This document shows, one piece after another, positions 17,260 through 26,100 of a stretch of 64,000 nt of DNA (positions are counted from its first letter, which is position 1; the number at the start of each line of letters is the position of its first letter). The notes beneath the pieces are model-generated. The model was given only the letters and a program-made list of their open reading frames with translations, was not told where the DNA came from and searched no databases. This DNA is from Natrialba swarupiae. GTDB lineage: Archaea; Halobacteriota; Halobacteria; Halobacteriales; Natrialbaceae. Made by a program: the position numbers and the translations under genes. The stretch covers positions 62,001-126,000 of the forward strand of contig NZ_VTAW01000007.1 of assembly GCF_008245225.1 (NCBI RefSeq). Direction: 5' to 3'.

Positions 17260-18633
17260 TCAATCCGAAGACGAGGCACGCTCCGCGATCATCGCCTCCG
17301 CTTTGTCCGCCCAGCCGCCCCACAGGAAGCCAACAGAGACGACGAGTGCCCACCAGACGTAGGTAAGCGCCATTCCTGCGTAGACGCCGTACAGGCCGTA
17401 GCCGAGAACGATGCTCGTGATGTAGGAAAACCCAAGCATGAACCCGAACGACCCGGTGAGGCGGGCGTAAAACGGCGTTCTGGTATCGCCGGCCCCGCGT
17501 AACGCGCCGGCGATCGGGAAAAAGATCCCGACGAAAAACAGCATCACACCGAACACCCGCGTGAAGTCTGTTGCGTACTCGATAGTCGTCGGATCGTTCG
17601 AGAACAGCGTCGCGAGGTATTCGGCGAAGCCGATCAATCCGAGCCCAGCCGCACCGAGAGTTAACACGCCAAACGCCGCGATCGAAAGTCCCGAAAACCG
17701 GGCTCGCTCTGGATCGCCTTCACCGAGTTGTTGGCCGACGATGATACTCGACGCGACGCTGTACGACCGGTACAGCGGCCCGGTCGTCTGGTGGTAGATT
17801 CGCCGCGCGATGTGGTAGGCGGCGTTCACCTCCGTCCCGAAGGTCAAAAGCAACGCGTTGAACGGATAGCTCACGATCGACGTCGTCATTCCTTCCGCGA
17901 TATTTGGGACGGAAACCGCGACGAGCTGAGTTGCAATCGTCGAATCCGTCGACCACGCGTAGCCGACAGTCGTCCGGTCGCTCGCGATTGCGAGAACCAT
18001 CAACAACGCCTCGCCCGTCCGACTGATCGCCGTCGCCAGTGCGACGCCGACGACACCGAACTGGGGAACGACCCAGAAACCGAGGCCGAGCACGACCGAA
18101 AGCAGAATGTTCGACGCGTTCGACACGCCGTTTATGTACATCGGCGTAACTGTGTCGCCAGTCCCCTGGAGCGCACGCGATCCCGTCAGTGCAACGATTC
18201 GCATCGGCGACGCCGCGAAGACGATCATCAGGTAGAGACCCCCAATCTGGACGACGTCGGGGGCAGACCCGAGGATAGCGATGGCGAGATCGCCGAACAG
18301 ATACCCCAGAAGCACAAGCGGCAGTCCGGTCGCGAACCCGAGTGCAACCGCCTGCGTGACGGCTTTGTCACGCGTCAGTTCCGCCCCGCGTCCCGTATCC
18401 TGACTCGAGAGGGCGATCGCACCAGCCCCCAACCCCGACCCGATCCGCATCGGGATCTGCGCGTACAGGTCAGCGATACCGACTGCTGCGACCGCTGCTG
18501 GAGAAAAGAGTCCAGTTATGATAATGTCGACAGTCCGCATCAGCGTCGAAAGCGTCTCCTGGATCGCGACGGGCCACGAAAGCGAGAACGTTTCACGCCA
18601 CACAGCGAAGAGACGACGACGCAACGAAGACAT
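17260..18633 (-). CDS. MATE family efflux transporter
   Basis: A 457-residue, 12-helix membrane protein from the ATG at 18633 (an upstream GTG would add eight residues). Motifs include WPVAIQETLSTLMRTVDIIITGLF near the start, then ALTGSRALQGTGDTVTPMYING and, in the second half, GALRGAGDTRTPFYARL. This repeated pattern marks the two six-helix halves of MATE transporters. It would export drugs or metabolites in exchange for Na+ or H+. It is convergent with the VOC gene. It could export toxic aromatic intermediates, but MATE genes are widespread and nothing in the sequence shows this. Confidence 0.88.
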   Translation of the reverse strand: MSSLRRRLFAVWRETFSLSWPVAIQETLSTLMRTVDIIITGLFSPAAVAAVGIADLYAQIPMRIGSGLGAGAIALSSQDTGRGAELTRDKAVTQAVALGFATGLPLVLLGYLFGDLAIAILGSAPDVVQIGGLYLMIVFAASPMRIVALTGSRALQGTGDTVTPMYINGVSNASNILLSVVLGLGFWVVPQFGVVGVALATAISRTGEALLMVLAIASDRTTVGYAWSTDSTIATQLVAVSVPNIAEGMTTSIVSYPFNALLLTFGTEVNAAYHIARRIYHQTTGPLYRSYSVASSIIVGQQLGEGDPERARFSGLSIAAFGVLTLGAAGLGLIGFAEYLATLFSNDPTTIEYATDFTRVFGVMLFFVGIFFPIAGALRGAGDTRTPFYARLTGSFGFMLGFSYITSIVLGYGLYGVYAGMALTYVWWALVVSVGFLWGGWADKAEAMIAERASSSD

Positions 18634-18762
18634 GTAACCCAGGTAAGCCGACCCCACAAATCAGGCTGTCGATACGGACACCTCCATGAAATTCGATATC
18701 ACGAGACGGGCTCACAGACACCCACAGGACCTTGTCAGCACCGGAAGCTTACGTGAGGTAAC

Positions 18763-20634
18763 TCATCGGTCCATTTCGTCGGCAAAGTCGCCGATACGCG
18801 TCTGTATCTGTTGGGCCGTCTCCGCTTGCGTCTCGGCGACCCGCCTCGTCGTTTCGACGGCCTCGAGTGCCGCCTCGGAGTGTTCCGCGTACGACTCCGC
18901 CATCGTCACCATCGCATCGACGCTGTCGGCCTGTTTGTCGTTAGCCGCTGCGATCGCCTCGACCTCGTCGGCAGCCTCCTCGACGGCAGACGCGATTTCC
19001 TCGAACGACTCGAACGCCGCCTCGACGTTCTCGCTCGCTTCGGTGACTCGGTCGGTCGTTTTGCCGGCCTCACTGGCGGTTTCGTCGGCCTGTTGTTTGA
19101 CCTCCTCGATCTGAGCTCTGACCTGCTTCGTATGATTTTTCGTCTCGGTGGCCAGCGACTGGACTTCGTCCGCGACGACCGCGAACCCGTCGCCAGCGTC
19201 ACCGGCGTGTGCCGCTTCGATGTTCGCGTTCAGCGCCAGAATATTGGTCTGGTCGGCGATGTCGTTGATGACGTCGACGATGTCGTCGATTTCAGCGGTC
19301 CGGTCGGACAACTGCTCTGCCGTCTCCAGTAACTCGTCGACGCTCTGTACGACGGCATCCATTCCATCTTTCGCGTCCGAACTCGTCTCGAGACCTGATC
19401 GAGCGAGCCGCTGTGACTCTCTGGCAGCCGCTGCGACCTCCTCTGCACTGGCCGCGACATCGTCCATAGTCGCGCTGTACTCCTGGAGTTCCTCTTTCAT
19501 CTCGTTTGCCATCTCGACTTGCTCGGTGACACGCTCCTCGAGGTCGTCCATGGTCTCTGTCAATTCATCCGACGTCGTCACCTGATCGCGAGCGAGCGAG
19601 TTGACCTCGTTGGTCACTCGTTCGCGAGTCTCCGACAGCTCTCGTTCCTTCTCTCGGAGTTCAGTAACATCCCGGAACACGCCCACAGCGCCCTGCAAGT
19701 CCCCGTTTTCGTCGTACATTGGAACGCTTGCCGAATTAACGTCGAGCGTTTCACCCCGATGGTTTTCGATCTGCGTTTCGAGATCCCGTACCGGCTCGCC
19801 GGTCTCGAGAACGGATTCGATGACCGTTTCTTTCGTTCCGTGGGTCTCGTTCGTCCGAAAGATTTCCCACATCTCCATCCGTTCTGCCTCCTGTTTCGAA
19901 ATTCCCAGTAAGTCCTCTATTGCATCGTTGAACACCAGCACCTCGCTTTCCTCGTCGATCACGATCACCGGGTTGATCATTTCGTTGAGTGCATCGACCC
20001 AGATGCTCTTGGCCTCACTCTCGAAGTACGTGTCCATCGCAACCTGGAGGTCGAGGTTCGTGATCCGAAGTACGGAGAGAATGTTCTCTCGAAGCTCCAT
20101 CGACCGATCTGTCACCGCCGCTGTGTCGGGATCGTCTACCTCGAGATCCTCGAGGAATCGGTCGAACAACTCCGTGATGAGCACCTCGTGGTAGAGCATG
20201 TACGTGCCGATGTAGTGTTTCTGTGGCATCTCGAGCATGCTGTGAAGTTTGCCGACCACTGCTCGCTGGCGAAAATAGTCACCCCCGTAGCCCGGATCGG
20301 CACCAGTATCGTACGCGTTCGCACCCAGACTCCGAAGATACTGAGCTTGCGTCTCTTTCAGTTGTTCGAGCGAACGGTCGGACCGCCCGAGGACGTCCGT
20401 CGTCTCGTCGTACGACGTGAGGTGCTCGTAGAACGTCCTGGTAAACTCGTCTGCGATCGTCTCGAACAACTCAGTCAATTCCGTCAAATTCGCTTCATCG
20501 TCCCCGTCGAATCCGACGAATTCTTTTCGCCACGCCCACTCCTCGTCGTCGAGCCCGATCGCCTCCACGAGTTCGTCTTCCTCGAGTTCTGATCGAAGTC
20601 CGATAGACGATCGTCGAGTTTCCTGTTCGGACAT
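18763..20634 (-). CDS. HemAT-type globin-coupled aerotaxis transducer with a PAS domain
   Basis: A 623-residue soluble chemotaxis transducer from the ATG at 20634. Residues about 20-200 are a globin-coupled sensor: AVVGKLHSMLEMPQKHYIGTYMLYHE carries the proximal haem ligand, here His131. Residues about 215-330 are a PAS domain (MINPVIVIDEESEVLVFNDAIEDLLGI to GAVGVFRDVTELREKE). The C-terminal 290 residues are a coiled-coil MCP signalling domain with the hairpin tip DGFAVVADEVQSLATETKNH. No membrane helices are seen. Classical HemAT proteins sense O2 and go directly from globin to the MCP module; the inserted PAS domain is unusual. No che genes are nearby. Confidence 0.88.
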   Translation of the reverse strand: MSEQETRRSSIGLRSELEEDELVEAIGLDDEEWAWRKEFVGFDGDDEANLTELTELFETIADEFTRTFYEHLTSYDETTDVLGRSDRSLEQLKETQAQYLRSLGANAYDTGADPGYGGDYFRQRAVVGKLHSMLEMPQKHYIGTYMLYHEVLITELFDRFLEDLEVDDPDTAAVTDRSMELRENILSVLRITNLDLQVAMDTYFESEAKSIWVDALNEMINPVIVIDEESEVLVFNDAIEDLLGISKQEAERMEMWEIFRTNETHGTKETVIESVLETGEPVRDLETQIENHRGETLDVNSASVPMYDENGDLQGAVGVFRDVTELREKERELSETRERVTNEVNSLARDQVTTSDELTETMDDLEERVTEQVEMANEMKEELQEYSATMDDVAASAEEVAAAARESQRLARSGLETSSDAKDGMDAVVQSVDELLETAEQLSDRTAEIDDIVDVINDIADQTNILALNANIEAAHAGDAGDGFAVVADEVQSLATETKNHTKQVRAQIEEVKQQADETASEAGKTTDRVTEASENVEAAFESFEEIASAVEEAADEVEAIAAANDKQADSVDAMVTMAESYAEHSEAALEAVETTRRVAETQAETAQQIQTRIGDFADEMDR

Positions 20635-20992
20635 ATGTACGTCGTATTCAAACTCAACCGTCTTAGTTCCATGGCAACATTTAACATCCATAGATATTAT
20701 TGAATTAAGGTTAGAGAGTAGAATTAAACGCCACCCAACAGTGGAGAGTGCAGACAAAACAGAGTATAGAATGCTCTGTTGAACGCAAGAAGGCGACAGT
20801 ATTGAATTTATGATATTCGTCTTAATGCCGCTAGATGGCCTGAGAGTCCTGTTTTGAAATTCGGACGATGGAGATAGAGCAAGGATCGTTGAGCCTGCAA
20901 CCATCAGCATTATGTTACTTTGCGAGAATCCGTAGGTGGATGACGGCGATGCCTCTGGCAGATATGTCCAGAGAAGGAGCTGGCGGCGAGCT
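20635..20992. other. AT-rich intergenic region and left flank of IS5 element
   Basis: No gene seen. The stretch is AT-rich near the HemAT start (promoter side) and includes the probable left end of the adjacent insertion sequence near 20920. Confidence 0.5.
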
Positions 20993-21845
20993 CTAACTCG
21001 CTGCCTGCGACAGGTTATGTACGATGCACTTTCGGGTCAGCTCCCGGAACTGGCCGTGCCAGCTCCGGAAGCGTAACTTCTCACCGTCATCCTTCAGCAA
21101 CGAGAAAGCTGTCTCACTCATTGTCCGTTGGTGGTAGACGTCATCGTCAAGTCGGGCGTTGTGGGCCTTCTTCAGGCCATTGTGCTCCTTGTGCTTGATT
21201 ACTGGTCGTGTCGCGCCAGCGCGACACTCCTCTCGAAGGTCAGACCACGAATAGTTCGCATCCGCAAGGAATGCTTGCAGGTCTTCGGCGTTGCGCCGAT
21301 AGACCTGCAACCCGACATGTCCATCCCACTTGCGCTTGGTTGTGTAATGGACATCTCTGATCGCTAGTGAGTCCGTATCGACCAAAATCGTGGTCTTCAG
21401 CTTGTGGAACGAGAATCCCGCACGGTTGCGGTAGTGGTAGCTGGTCTGATCACGCTGGAAGCCACTCGCGTCAATGGCGGCGACACCACTCCAGCCAGCC
21501 TGCTCCGCGCTGCGGCGGAGCAGGCTGCGAAGCTCACGCATCTCGAATTTCTGTTCCCACCGACAGAGTGTGGTATGATCGGGAGCGCTGTCAAGATTGA
21601 GCTCTTCGCAGACGGCTTTAGAGTCGTTAAACCACGCTTCAGTCTCGCGGAGGTTTTTGTCGAGTTCCGCATGCAGGAGGATCAACGCGATCTGAGCCCA
21701 CTCGGCGAACCCGCTGGCGCCGTCGGGCGCAGCGGGTTCGTCCGGGTCGTCTACGTGCTGCTTGGCAAGATTCTTACACTGCCGTACGGTCGGTCGCTTT
21801 GACTTCATATCGCAAGACGGCGTCCAATTCCCTACAAGTCTCACG
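20920..21845 (-). mobile_element. IS5-family insertion sequence, ends tentative
   Basis: The transposase at 20993-21808 lies between imperfect inverted ends: gcgagaatccgtagg at 20922-20936 and, read inward on the minus strand from 21844, gtgagacttgtaggg. The match needs one gap, so the exact ends and any target duplication are uncertain. The size (about 0.93 kb) fits a haloarchaeal IS5 element. It borders the low-GC TRAP operon. Confidence 0.55.
20993..21808 (-). CDS. IS5 family transposase
   Basis: A 271-residue transposase from the ATG at 21808 (MKSKRPTVRQ). The N-terminal helical domain is followed by a DDE catalytic core: Asp113 in AAIDASGF, Asp183 in ADANYSW and Glu232 in RTMSETAFSLLK, with the YHYRNRAGFSFHKLK region of the haloarchaeal IS5 group between. 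All three catalytic residues are present and the frame is intact, so it may still be active. It moves DNA by cut-and-paste. Its position between HemAT and the TRAP operon suggests a role in, or a scar from, acquisition of that operon. Confidence 0.9.
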   Translation of the reverse strand: MKSKRPTVRQCKNLAKQHVDDPDEPAAPDGASGFAEWAQIALILLHAELDKNLRETEAWFNDSKAVCEELNLDSAPDHTTLCRWEQKFEMRELRSLLRRSAEQAGWSGVAAIDASGFQRDQTSYHYRNRAGFSFHKLKTTILVDTDSLAIRDVHYTTKRKWDGHVGLQVYRRNAEDLQAFLADANYSWSDLREECRAGATRPVIKHKEHNGLKKAHNARLDDDVYHQRTMSETAFSLLKDDGEKLRFRSWHGQFRELTRKCIVHNLSQAAS

Positions 21846-22089
21846 AAGAACAGTGGAGTGAACGCCTGAGAGGAGGATTAGATGACCTCGCAACGGAGCA
21901 GTATAGAAGCAATTCAGTTTACCCGGATACGACACTGAACCGCTATCACATCGATCTCATAGCAGTCATACGATTGGATGCACACAGACATTCAGTAGAT
22001 ACGATGAATCAACCGCACCCTTATATGGATAAGTTGATGAACTTGAAAGTGCCAGAAGCTTTTTATTATACTATGAGAGAATGTAATGC

Positions 22090-23103
22090 ATGCGGAAAGG
22101 TAACAATACCTATACTAGACGTCGCGCACTTCAAAAAGCAAGTGGAATAGCTGGAATTTCTACCATTGGTGCCCTAGCAGGATGTCTAGGAGATAGTGAT
22201 GGAACTGTTGAAGGTATTATTGGAACGAGTTTCGCACCTGGACACGTTCTTAATGAGCGGTTCATCGAGTGGTCCGAGAGTATATACGACGAGACAGATG
22301 GTGACGTTGATTTAGTTATTGAAGAGCAGTTGGATGGGGAGATGGAGCTGCTAGAACAAACCGAAATTCAGGCAATCGATGGAATGCTCATCGGTTCAAT
22401 GTGGATTGTTCAACACGCACCACAAGCATTTTGGGTAGAATGTCCATTTCTCTTCGAAGACTGGGATCAACAAGAAGAAGCATTTTTTTCAGATACAATT
22501 GAAGGGGTTCAAGAAGAGTACAGGGAAGAATATAGCTCATTAGTGTTGAGTGGGCCAATTTATCGTGGACAACGGCTAATGACTGCAAATAATCCCATCG
22601 AAACGCCAAGCGACTTAGCGGGATTAGATATGCGATTACCTGAAGTCGAGGAATGGGTTCGTATTTTTTCTGAGTTTGATGTGAACCCTACTACCGTTGC
22701 TTTTAACGAAATATATAGTGCCCTTGAACAAGGCATTGTGACTGCACAAGAAAACCCCGTTCACGATATATCAGCCCTACAACTACACGAAGTTCAAGAT
22801 TATCTTATGACTTCAGCACACGTTGCTCAATCGGCATGGTTTGTCGTAAATACTGAGTTCTGGAACGAGATCTCCGAGACCGACCAAGAGGTTGTAGCAG
22901 ATGAGACAGCACAGGCAGTGTCCGATCTAAATGAACAAATTCAGGCAGAAGAAGAACAAATAATTGATGAATTAGAGGACGAGGGGATGACTCTCGTAGA
23001 ACCAGAGTATGATGAGATGAGACAAATAGCCCTTGACGAAATTAATGAGATGTTCAATGACGGGACATATGACGGAGATTTCGATGAAATCACAAGCATA
23101 TAA
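22090..23103 (+). CDS. dctP: TRAP transporter substrate-binding lipoprotein (DctP)
   Basis: A 337-residue extracytoplasmic binding protein. The signal has a Tat motif (TRRRALQ) and lipobox LAGC, then GTSFAPGHVLNERFIEWSESIYDET, the usual DctP opening. It also carries the region DLAGLDMRLPEVEEWVRIFSEFDVNPTTVAFNEIYSALEQGIV with the conserved Arg that clamps the substrate carboxylate. It delivers an organic acid to the DctQM membrane subunits that follow. Codon use is strikingly AT-rich compared with genes on either side, consistent with horizontal transfer. The ligand is unknown. Confidence 0.9.
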   Translation: MRKGNNTYTRRRALQKASGIAGISTIGALAGCLGDSDGTVEGIIGTSFAPGHVLNERFIEWSESIYDETDGDVDLVIEEQLDGEMELLEQTEIQAIDGMLIGSMWIVQHAPQAFWVECPFLFEDWDQQEEAFFSDTIEGVQEEYREEYSSLVLSGPIYRGQRLMTANNPIETPSDLAGLDMRLPEVEEWVRIFSEFDVNPTTVAFNEIYSALEQGIVTAQENPVHDISALQLHEVQDYLMTSAHVAQSAWFVVNTEFWNEISETDQEVVADETAQAVSDLNEQIQAEEEQIIDELEDEGMTLVEPEYDEMRQIALDEINEMFNDGTYDGDFDEITSI

Positions 23104-23155
23104 TTAACTACTTATTCATATTATTTAATAAAAATAACCTACATAAAGTTAAGAT

Positions 23156-23701
23156 ATGAGAAATAGAGCATATAAAGTGAAAAGAGGCATTGATTTATCA
23201 ATACAGTCAGTCAGTATGGTTTTGTTCGGACTGATGTGCGCATCAGTTGGACTCCAAGTCTTCAATAGGTTGATACTGACTGAAATTGGAATGAACTTTA
23301 TTTGGACCGCAAGCCTTGGACAATTCCTTATGATAATTACAACATTTATTGGTGCAGGGTTAGCCAGTCGAGATCGGGAACATGTTCGTATCAATTACGT
23401 TCTAAAAAGATTGCCAAAGTCAATAACAAAATTGCTCGCTATAGTTTCTCGAGTTCTCATCCTTATTTTCTTATTCGTTCTGATCGTAGGAGGTGTCCAA
23501 TCTTTCACGTACAATATCGGATCACAGTTCCACATTTTACCACAATATCCACCGTTTACACGAGAGTGGCTAGCCCTCTCAGGTATAGTTGGCGCAGGCA
23601 TGATGAGCCTCTATGTTCTCCGGGACCTATATATAATCATGATTAAAAAGGAGCTTGACACGGTAGTCTTCGTGAATATTGCATCAGAGGGAGATCAATA
23701 A
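23156..23701 (+). CDS. dctQ: TRAP transporter small permease subunit (DctQ)
   Basis: A 181-residue, four-helix membrane protein. The motifs ASLGQFLMIITTFIGAGLASRDREHVRINYVLKRLP match the DctQ family, in which the R-x-x-x-H-V/I segment is conserved. It pairs with the large subunit, whose ATG begins one base after this stop codon. Same AT-rich codon use as dctP. Confidence 0.9.
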   Translation: MRNRAYKVKRGIDLSIQSVSMVLFGLMCASVGLQVFNRLILTEIGMNFIWTASLGQFLMIITTFIGAGLASRDREHVRINYVLKRLPKSITKLLAIVSRVLILIFLFVLIVGGVQSFTYNIGSQFHILPQYPPFTREWLALSGIVGAGMMSLYVLRDLYIIMIKKELDTVVFVNIASEGDQ

Positions 23702-23702
23702 T

Positions 23703-25004
23703 ATGTCGCCGGACCTCCTTCTAGCACTCTTATTCATCGGTATCTTACTAGCTCTCTATATTATTGGTGTACCAGTAGCGTTCGCTATGGGGCTTACCTG
23801 TCTTCTATTGATGTTCTCTCCTCTAATCTCGTTCGAGCCTCAATTAATTATGCACCAGATGGTAACTAGCTTAGACAATTTCATCATACTTGCCGTCCCA
23901 TTATTCCTCATGACTGGTTTGTACATGAATATGTTCGGTATGACTACCTCCATATTTGATTTCTCAGAAGCTCTGGTTGGGTCGATTCGTGGAGGGATTG
24001 CACACGTTAATGTTGTAGCGAGCGTAATTTTTTCCGGTATGTCTGGAGCAGCACAAGCAGATGCTGCTGGGCTTGGTGTGATTGAATTCAATGCAATGAA
24101 GGAGAGAGGTTATGACGAGGGGTACAGCGTTGCAGTAACTGGATCTTCTTCGATTATTGGTCCAATTATCCCACCAAGTATACCAGTAATATTTTATGGG
24201 ATTATGGCAGAAGAGTCAATTGGTGCTTTATTTATTGCTGGAGTTGTGCCAGGACTTATACTAGCATCAGTTTTGTTATTAATGTGTACATATTATGCAC
24301 ACAAGAAGGGGTTCGAAAGAGGCGAATCGTGGTCGATCAATCGGATTCTGGAGACATTTAAGCGAGCAGCACCCGCCTTGGGGGCTCCAATTCTGATTAT
24401 CGGTGGTATTATGCTGGGACTATTCACTGCAACCGAAGCAGGGGCTGTGGCCCTGTTCTATACGCTACTTATTGGCTTCGTATTTTACGACTCGCCGTCT
24501 CTCAAAGAATTTCTTCAGGTGAGTTACGAGGGGTTTGTAACAACTGCGGCCCTTCTTTTCATCATAACCGCCGCATTTCTATACAGTTTCATGGTTCGAC
24601 GAGCACAGATACCACACGTTCTTTCAGATTTTGTAACCGGGATAACCACTAATCCATTACCAACACTTCTGCTCCTAGTTGCGATTTTATTAATCATAGG
24701 GCTGATGATGGAAACAATTGCAGCCATTACAATCCTCGTACCTGTTTTACTCCCCATTATTCATTCTGCTGGTATCGACCCGATTCATTTTGGTATTATA
24801 ATGATACTTACATTGATGATCGGGTTGCTCACTCCACCATTTGGGATTATTCTGTTTATTCTACAAAAGGTTACAGGAGTCCCACTATCCGAAATTATGC
24901 GTAGTATTCTACCATTTTATTTCCCATTAGTGGGAGTGCTTATTCTCTTAATACTCTTTCCAGAAATCACATTGTCCCTACCTCGATTATCGGGCTTAGT
25001 TTGA
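23703..25004 (+). CDS. dctM: TRAP transporter large permease subunit (DctM)
   Basis: A 433-residue, 12-helix permease from the ATG at 23703, one base past the dctQ stop. Signature regions are AVPLFLMTGLYMNMFGMTTSIFDFSEALVGSIRGGIAHVNVVASVIFSGMSGAAQADAAGLG and SSSIIGPIIPPSIPVIFYGIMAEESIGALFIAG. It uses the Na+ gradient to drive uptake of the organic acid bound by DctP. A plausible AT-rich operon end follows. Confidence 0.92.
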   Translation: MSPDLLLALLFIGILLALYIIGVPVAFAMGLTCLLLMFSPLISFEPQLIMHQMVTSLDNFIILAVPLFLMTGLYMNMFGMTTSIFDFSEALVGSIRGGIAHVNVVASVIFSGMSGAAQADAAGLGVIEFNAMKERGYDEGYSVAVTGSSSIIGPIIPPSIPVIFYGIMAEESIGALFIAGVVPGLILASVLLLMCTYYAHKKGFERGESWSINRILETFKRAAPALGAPILIIGGIMLGLFTATEAGAVALFYTLLIGFVFYDSPSLKEFLQVSYEGFVTTAALLFIITAAFLYSFMVRRAQIPHVLSDFVTGITTNPLPTLLLLVAILLIIGLMMETIAAITILVPVLLPIIHSAGIDPIHFGIIMILTLMIGLLTPPFGIILFILQKVTGVPLSEIMRSILPFYFPLVGVLILLILFPEITLSLPRLSGLV

Positions 25005-25041
25005 ATATCTTTCATATTTGGGGCCCTCTAGTGAATCACTA

Positions 25042-25257
25042 GACGGCGGCGACTTACCGTGTAGAATCCTGTCGCTCGAAGCGTCATGATGGAACAATCG
25101 TGAGTGCCTCCTCGAGGAATCCGACGGAAACAAATCGATTAACCGATATCAGGACGACTTCGAGACACTTCATCCCGACGCTGTACAGCGGTTCACTAAA
25201 GCCATATTTAGTGGCTATCAACCTCTCAAATTCTGTTGGAGATTCCAATCAGGCTGA
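25042..25257 (+). pseudogene. Possible remnant reading frame, interrupted by a stop
   Basis: One frame reads GGDLPCRILSLEAS, a TGA at 25087, then WNNRECLLEESDGNKSINRYQ and DDFETLHPDAVQRFTKA before ending at 25257. The composition resembles haloarchaeal protein much more than the other frames. I do not recognise the family. It occupies most of the 385-base gap between dctM and the next gene. Confidence 0.3.
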
Positions 25258-25389
25258 TGAGTTACTAAGTGGATTAGTGTACATTCAAATAAGATATAGT
25301 TGAAAAAATATCGCATAAACTCTTCTATAGTACCCGTCTGTGTCGTCCAAAAGACAAGTATAAGTAATTGGAGGCGAGCGAGTCACCCA

Positions 25390-26025
25390 ATGTACGTTCC
25401 GGACGTCGTTCCCGAGGAGGACCGACAGACGATGGTCGACAAGGCAGAGTTCGGTGGCGAGATAGGTCTCGGCGAAGACATCGCCGTTCTCGTCGTCGAC
25501 ATGACCCGCGAGTTCGTCGAGGACGACTATCCCAACGGCTACGCAGAGACCGGACAGCCCGCAGCGAGTGCAATCGCTCGACTGATGGAGGAAGCGAGCG
25601 AGCGTGGGGTCCGCGGATACTACTCGCGGTCTCTCAAGGGAGAGCACCGCGTCGAGGCAGGCCAGTGGGGCGAAGCGAACCAGACCGAGGAGATGACCGA
25701 GCTCACCACCGAACTCTCACCCACCGAAGACGACGTCGTCTTCGAGAAGTACAAGCCGAGTGTCTTCTTCGGGACGCAACTCGAGAGTATGCTCAACTAC
25801 TCGAACGTCGACACCGTGATCGTGACCGGCATGACAACCTCCGGATGCGTTCGCGCGACGGTCGTCGACGCGTTCTCGCTCAACTATCGAGTGATCGTTC
25901 CCGAGGAGTGTGTGGCCGACCGGTCACAGGTCTCTCACGAGGTCTCGCTGTTCGATATGGACATGAAGTACGCCGACGTGGTCAGCCTCGATGACCTGAT
26001 CGAGGCTCTGAACGAGGCGTCGTAA
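25390..26025 (+). CDS. Isochorismatase-fold cysteine hydrolase, paralog 1
   Basis: A 211-residue hydrolase from the ATG at 25390. The cysteine-hydrolase triad is visible: Asp37 (VLVVDMTREF), Lys120/122 (EKYKPSVFF) and the nucleophile Cys153 (TTSGCVRATVVDAF). This pattern is typical of N-carbamoylsarcosine amidase and related amidases that split amide or ureido bonds. It is close to the protein at 42363 (same MYxPxxVPE start and VEDDYPNGYAETG). It stands between the TRAP operon and the peptide-type ABC operon; its GC content matches the bulk genome rather than the TRAP genes. Substrate unknown. Confidence 0.88.
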   Translation: MYVPDVVPEEDRQTMVDKAEFGGEIGLGEDIAVLVVDMTREFVEDDYPNGYAETGQPAASAIARLMEEASERGVRGYYSRSLKGEHRVEAGQWGEANQTEEMTELTTELSPTEDDVVFEKYKPSVFFGTQLESMLNYSNVDTVIVTGMTTSGCVRATVVDAFSLNYRVIVPEECVADRSQVSHEVSLFDMDMKYADVVSLDDLIEALNEAS

Positions 26026-26100
26026 AGCATACTCCCGGGAAAGCGTAACCGCGTCGATTCGAAGAAGAGTTCAGGGAAAACGGACGATGGTAGTAGGTCG

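Noticed and set aside
24000-24600. Possibility that the AT-rich TRAP region is a prophage or plasmid insert
   Set aside because: No integrase, capsid or replication genes are seen; only an importer and an IS element.
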